64,000 bases of DNA from UBA1431 sp002329665 (GTDB lineage Bacteria > Bacillota > Clostridia > Christensenellales > UBA1431), in assembly GCA_040772545.1 (NCBI GenBank), contig JAXGXY010000007.1, positions 8,086 through 72,085 of the forward strand. Direction: 5' to 3'. Below the pieces are notes generated by a model. The model saw only the letters and a list, made by a program, of their open reading frames with translations, did no database searches and had not been told where the DNA came from. Below, in pieces: positions 60,118 to 64,000 of the stretch. A program made the translations under genes and the position numbers. How positions within the stretch are numbered: position 1 is the first letter of the stretch; each line of letters begins with the position of its first letter.

Positions 60118-61653
60118 TTATGATGTCTTTTGGGCCGTCATCGCGCTGAGCCAGCTGCTTTGCGAATTCATCCGGGAGATCGCCGCTTCCATCGCGGTGA
60201 AGCGCCTGTAATAGCGCTCCTGGTTTTGGCCCAAAATCAGCTCCAGCGCGTCGATCTTGTCCTCGATGTACCTGATCTGCCGCTCCGTATGCTCCACCGA
60301 AACGGACTGGATTGTGGTGGTGTAGCTGTTGATCGTGCCGCTCAGGCGCTGCATCAGCCCGGACTCGTTGAACTTCTCGGCTCCGGTCGCCTCCGAGGGC
60401 TGGGTGAACAGCTGCGCCACGACGTCGGGCTTCTCCAGGAGGGCCGATTTGAGCTTGCCCTCGTCGAGTTCGATCTTCCCGTTGTTGGAATACAGCCCGG
60501 TCGAAAGGCCGATGTCGGCCAGCGATAGGCCCGTGTCGCCCACCACGGTGGAGAACGCCGACCTGAACGCGAGCAGCATGCCGGAGATGTCGTTGTCGCT
60601 GCGCAGGATACCGCTTTTGGCCTTCTCTTCCCAGACGGCGATCTCGTTCTCGGTCATTTCCTCGCGCTGCGCGTCGGTGAGCGGCAAAAAATCCAGATAC
60701 GTCTTTTCCGTCAGCTTCGCGTTGTACTTTTCGATCAGCTTGTTATAGTCTTCGATGAACGCCTTCACCCTGCCGACGACGCTGTCTGCGTCCTGCGTCA
60801 CCGTGAAGTCGATCGCCTCAGCCGTCGTCTTGTTCAGGGTGTAGCTGATGCCGTCGATCGTGAAGCTGTTGGAGCTGCGCGTGACGACCACGCCCTCGAT
60901 GGACAGAAGCGCGTCCTGCCCGTTGTCGTAGGTGCCCGCGTCCATCCCCAGCGCGCCGGGCGTGACGCCGTCCCCGAACGCGTTGCCTGCGAGGTTGACG
61001 ACCGTGAGCGACGTGTCGCTCCCCGTTTGGTCGGTCTTGAGGGTGAACGCGTTCGAAAGCTGGCTGTAGCTCAGCGTGACCTTCGCGTCCGCGTCGTTGT
61101 TGACGGTGTTCATCATATGCTGAAGCGTGTCGTCCTCGCTGAAGGTGAACTCCTTCCCGTTGATCGAAAAGGAGATGTTCCCTTCGTCGAACACCAGGGG
61201 CGTGGTCAGCGCCAGGTCCTTGAGGGCGACGTTGTAGCCCGAGAGGCCTTCGCCGGTGGCTGCGCCCGTGGAACCGCTGATGTGCGCGGCCTCGGCCAGG
61301 CTGGTGATCGAGTCGATGGTCATCGTGCCCGTCTGCGCGTTGGCCCCGGCCGAGATGGAGACCGCGCTTGCGGACGCGCCGCTGAGCGCGACCCTATACA
61401 CCTTTATCGCCGCGGTCGACCACAGGTTGTCCGGGCTGAGGACGCTCATGTATTTCTGCGTGAACGCTTTCAGCTCGGTCTTGATCTCGCGGTACGCTTC
61501 GAGCTTCCACTCAAGCTTCTGTTTCTTCTTGGCCTGGCTGTCGATCTTGGTCTGGTCCGCGATCAATAACGCCTTCACGATGCTGTCCGTATCCAGTCCC
61601 GTGTTCAATCCCGAGATATGCAGCGCGCCCAAAGCGCCGATACCGGTACTCAT
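60118..61653 (-). CDS. fliD: Filament cap protein FliD (HAP2)
   Basis: The 511-residue protein has FliD_N (about 5-110, HISGLNTGLDTDSIVKALL) and FliD_C (about 250-500, ending VSVEHTERQIRYIEDKIDALELILGQNQERYYRRFTAMEAAISRMNSQSSWL). It caps the filament and folds flagellin at the tip. I start at ATG 61653 (MSTGIGALG) behind GGGGAT; the longer frame overlaps the promoter region. Confidence 0.94.
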   Translation of the reverse strand: MSTGIGALGALHISGLNTGLDTDSIVKALLIADQTKIDSQAKKKQKLEWKLEAYREIKTELKAFTQKYMSVLSPDNLWSTAAIKVYRVALSGASASAVSISAGANAQTGTMTIDSITSLAEAAHISGSTGAATGEGLSGYNVALKDLALTTPLVFDEGNISFSINGKEFTFSEDDTLQHMMNTVNNDADAKVTLSYSQLSNAFTLKTDQTGSDTSLTVVNLAGNAFGDGVTPGALGMDAGTYDNGQDALLSIEGVVVTRSSNSFTIDGISYTLNKTTAEAIDFTVTQDADSVVGRVKAFIEDYNKLIEKYNAKLTEKTYLDFLPLTDAQREEMTENEIAVWEEKAKSGILRSDNDISGMLLAFRSAFSTVVGDTGLSLADIGLSTGLYSNNGKIELDEGKLKSALLEKPDVVAQLFTQPSEATGAEKFNESGLMQRLSGTINSYTTTIQSVSVEHTERQIRYIEDKIDALELILGQNQERYYRRFTAMEAAISRMNSQSSWLSAMTAQKTS

Positions 61654-61715
61654 AGCCGATCCCCGCTTTTCAATAAGTTTAGGGGCACCGTAAAACGCCT
61701 GGCGCCTCATACTTA

Positions 61716-61743
61716 ATATCGGTCGCAGCCCGTGAAAGGTTAA
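61716..61743 (-). promoter_or_regulatory. Candidate sigma-D promoter of fliD
   Basis: TTAACCTT, 12 nt and ACCGATAT on the minus strand lie about 60 nt before the fliD start. The spacing equals that of the hag promoter; the -10 differs from consensus at one or two positions. Confidence 0.5.
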
Positions 61744-61767
61744 CCGCGGGCGGCGAAATCCCTCACG

Positions 61768-62721
61768 CTAAACGTGAACATAGTACGCGACGTTGCGAAG
61801 CGTCCGGTTCGAATACACCCTGGTGATGTGCGCGTAACTGTACAGGAGCCGCCCGGCCTGGGCGATGGTCACGCCTTTTTGGGGGTCGAACGCACCGTTT
61901 GCGGACGGGCAGACCATCTGCACGTGCCCGTGGCCGCCGGGGTTCTTCCAGACAGCCACCGCTGGGCATCCGCTGTTTGCGTAATGCTGCGCCTCCTGTG
62001 CCGAAACGCGCCTCCAGCCGTGGGCCGGGCCGGTCGTTTCCAGCCAGTCGCCCATCATGTTGGCCGTCATGCAAAGAGCGCCGGCGGTGTCGGGGTAGGC
62101 GCGCGGTTCCCGGGTTTTCGCGTCCACGTAATGCGGGATCTCGGCGCCCATCGCCGAAGTGACGTCCCACACGAAGATGTTGCAGTACGTGTCGCCCCTG
62201 CCCTGTTTGTTGACCTTGTAGCGGCCGTTGGTCTCGACCCGGAACTGGTCGATGACGGCGCGGTAGTTCGCGGCGCCGCGCGCGCCCGGCGCGCTGGTCA
62301 CGGCCGGGTTCACGGGCTTCCACGATTCGTACGGGATCATCCCGGCGCCCCCCGTGTTCGTTTGCGCGGCGGCCGGCGCCCGTCCGTACGCCGCCGCGGC
62401 CGCGCCCAGCCGGGCCGTCGCGGGCATGTCCGCCCGTTTCGCCGACATGAGGGACGAAAGCGCGGTCGTGAGGCCCGCGCCCCCGTTGGAATTGAGCATC
62501 AGCATGCACAGGAGCAGCGCCGTGCCGTCCGCGTCCGAAGCAAAGCCGGCGGCGTCGGCCGGGCTGGGCGGCCGGTCGCTTTCCCGCCGCAGCGCCGACT
62601 GCAAAAGCACGCTGGTGAGCAGTTCGCCAAACAGCGCCCCGGACCCGCCTTCGCCGCCCGTGCGGGAAACGGGAGCGCCGGTGAGGCCGCTCAGGCCGCC
62701 CAATGCGAGGATGTCGTTCAT
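61768..62721 (-). CDS. Cys-His peptidoglycan hydrolase-like protein of the flagellar locus
   Basis: The 317-residue protein starts at ATG 62721 behind AAAGGAG and has no Sec signal. Residues 1-150 are low-complexity Ala/Gly/Thr with a possible helix near 65-95. The C-terminal half looks like a CHAP/NlpC-type hydrolase, with Cys180 in DTYCNIFVWDVTSAMG, His266 in GGHGHVQMV, and Asp/Asn candidates nearby. It may open the wall or process the filament exit path after export through the flagellar system. The position directly upstream of fliD is unusual; no close flagellar homologue came to mind. Confidence 0.7.
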   Translation of the reverse strand: MNDILALGGLSGLTGAPVSRTGGEGGSGALFGELLTSVLLQSALRRESDRPPSPADAAGFASDADGTALLLCMLMLNSNGGAGLTTALSSLMSAKRADMPATARLGAAAAAYGRAPAAAQTNTGGAGMIPYESWKPVNPAVTSAPGARGAANYRAVIDQFRVETNGRYKVNKQGRGDTYCNIFVWDVTSAMGAEIPHYVDAKTREPRAYPDTAGALCMTANMMGDWLETTGPAHGWRRVSAQEAQHYANSGCPAVAVWKNPGGHGHVQMVCPSANGAFDPQKGVTIAQAGRLLYSYAHITRVYSNRTLRNVAYYVHV

Positions 62722-62913
62722 ACGTTTGCTCCTTTTCAGGCCGTCGACACACCCTTCGGGATTTGCCGACGGTTTCACCGTGTGGTCGAAATGCCGCTCT
62801 AGGCCTCGCCAATCTGACGCGCATTTCGACAGATCAAATCGAAGATGGGGGACTGCGGTCCCCCATACCCCCGGAGGGAGGTTTGTCGCCAGTCTGCTTT
62901 TACCTTATATGGG

Positions 62914-63201
62914 TTACAGCCCGACCCTGTTTGCGAATTCCTCGTCCATCCGGCTGATGAACGCGAGTATCTTCGCGACGGCCGCATAGATTTCGGGCGG
63001 GATGCAGTCTCCCACGCCGAACCGGTTGAGGACGCCGGCCGTCTCCGCGTCCTCGACGATGGGGATGTCGTATTCTTCGGCCCGTTCCACGATGCGCGCG
63101 GCCGTCTCGCCCCTGCCCAGCGCCAGTATGACGGGCGCGTCGTCCTGCCCCGGCAGATACCTGAGCGCCGCCGCTTCCGTGACCGGTTCCTGCCTGTCCA
63201 T
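62914..63201 (-). CDS. FhlB, FlhB C-terminal domain homologue
   Basis: The 95-residue soluble protein corresponds to the cytoplasmic part of FlhB after the cleavage site (DAPVILALGRGETAARIVERAEEYDIPIVED...GDCIPPEIYAAVAKILAFI). It lacks the NPTH motif and membrane part. Such FhlB/YlqH proteins can substitute for the FlhB C-terminus in export switching. The full flhB is also present here, at 53014-54093. It lies 9 nt after the FliK-like gene. Confidence 0.9.
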   Translation of the reverse strand: MDRQEPVTEAAALRYLPGQDDAPVILALGRGETAARIVERAEEYDIPIVEDAETAGVLNRFGVGDCIPPEIYAAVAKILAFISRMDEEFANRVGL

Positions 63202-63210
63202 GGCGCCCTC

Positions 63211-64000
63211 CTAAATCACGATGTCCAGATGCGGTCCGCCGTCCCTTAAAATGTCTTGCGCGACCCGCTGTGCGCACTCCGGGGTCACGGGCGCGTCGGC
63301 CACCCTGCACGACATTTGTGTCAGCCTGAACCCCGTCTCCTCGAGCGCCCTGTCCATCAGCGCGGCCTTCTCCTCCAGCATCTGCGCCACCCGCCGGTCG
63401 CGCACGCGCATTTTAAGCTGCACGTTTTTGTCCTCGGCGCGCACCACCGTCTCGACCCTGCCCATGTGCTCCGTGTCCAGCACGATCATCACGACCGTGG
63501 CGCCAGGGTCGACGGGCTTGCCTTTCCCGTTCCGGCGGAACACGTACAGCTCGGCGGTGGTCCCTTTTTCGCGCAGCATCACGGGTATCTGAAGATAGGT
63601 AAACTGCTGGACCTGGGAAGCCAGCCTGTCCTGCGCGGCAAGATTCCCGGCCGCGTCCCTGAGCCCGGCGGACCCGGCTTTTTGGCCCAACTCTTCGAGG
63701 CGTTCGGACAGGGCCTCTGCCCGTCGTTTCAGGCTTTCGCCGCCGAAATCCGGCGCGTCGGGGCGAACGAACAGGTCCCTTATTTCCCGCATGAGCGCCT
63801 CGCCCGGGTCCGCCCGGGTAAGGCCTTCTGTATATGCGAACGATTCGTCCTTCTGCGCACCGGCCTCCGCCTTGCCGCCGTATCCCTCTGCGCCGGTTTC
63901 CGACTCCCTCGCCGCCCGCGCCTGCTCCGGCGTCCCCGGATTCACGGGCTGTGAACCGACGGAAGTCGGTGTGGCCGCGGCGGGCGCCTGTTGCACGGGC
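63211..64000 (-). CDS. YlqG/FliK-like C-terminal domain protein (5' end outside window)
   Basis: At least 262 residues are visible and the frame is still open at the window edge. A Gly/Ala/Glu-rich variable region (about 1-85 of the visible part) is followed by a FliK-type globular domain (QIPVMLREKGTTAELYVFRRNGKG... and LDTEHMGRVETVVRAEDKNVQLKMRVRD). Pairing with fhlB reproduces the Bacillus ylqG-ylqH order. A GTG at 63996 could be the start, but I cannot see upstream sequence. Confidence 0.8.
   Translation of the reverse strand, partial: PVQQAPAAATPTSVGSQPVNPGTPEQARAARESETGAEGYGGKAEAGAQKDESFAYTEGLTRADPGEALMREIRDLFVRPDAPDFGGESLKRRAEALSERLEELGQKAGSAGLRDAAGNLAAQDRLASQVQQFTYLQIPVMLREKGTTAELYVFRRNGKGKPVDPGATVVMIVLDTEHMGRVETVVRAEDKNVQLKMRVRDRRVAQMLEEKAALMDRALEETGFRLTQMSCRVADAPVTPECAQRVAQDILRDGGPHLDIVI

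Overview
The window reads as one stretch of the chromosome of a high-GC, Gram-positive anaerobe of the Clostridia type. The evidence is a T-box leader, sortase-sorted surface proteins, Firmicute flagellar genes (FliY, FlbD, YvyF, YaaR, FlhF/FlhG, FliW/CsrA, no L- or P-ring genes), GEMM-I riboswitches, and the rubredoxin/FprA pair typical of oxygen- or NO-exposed anaerobes. No rRNA, tRNA, CRISPR array, prophage or insertion sequence was recognised.

Region 1 (1-8.0 kb) is mixed housekeeping and envelope. It holds an unknown lipoprotein-like gene, an NlpC/P60 wall hydrolase, rubredoxin-FprA, a ComEC-like metallo-beta-lactamase lipoprotein with a DUF3006 partner, an LPMTG beta-helix surface protein, a zinc-ribbon protein and a 48-codon gene. 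Region 2 (8.0-16.9 kb) is a branched-chain amino-acid operon, ilvB-ilvN-ilvC-ilvD-cimA-leuC-leuD, behind a sigma-A promoter and a T-box. Between the T-box terminator and ilvB lies a decayed fragment matching ilvB itself. The operon ends in a hairpin that also covers the trxA Shine-Dalgarno.

Region 3 (17-25.8 kb) holds trxA, a degenerate PilZ-like protein, and a 920-residue LPVTG protein of B-repeats plus MucBP. Two tandem GEMM-I (c-di-GMP) riboswitches, each fused to its own terminator, lie upstream of the LPVTG gene. A four-domain CoA-disulfide-reductase/rhodanese/TusA/DsrE protein, a Crp/Fnr regulator and a HAD phosphatase follow.

Region 4 (25.8-64 kb) is a nearly complete Gram-positive flagellar locus, all on the minus strand except flagellin. 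In transcription order it has a late block (ylqG-fhlB-hydrolase-fliD-fliS-fliT-yaaR), a large block (lytic transglycosylase-flgBC-fliE-fliOPQR-flhBAFG-PilZ-sigma D-106-aa protein-flhO-flhP-yvyF-flgM-flgN-flgKL-fliW-csrA), divergent hag, and a motor/hook block (fliFGHIJ-motE-fliK-flgD-flgE-flbD-motAB-fliL-fliM-fliY). No chemotaxis gene is present in the window.

The unifying theme is control of the motile-sessile switch. A YcgR-type PilZ brake is co-transcribed with sigma D. CsrA/FliW sit beside hag, whose leader carries a near-ideal CsrA hairpin. The tandem riboswitches appear wired as ON switches for a surface adhesin. Three sigma-28-like promoters with the same 12-nt spacing (hag, the flgB block, fliD) tie the late genes together.
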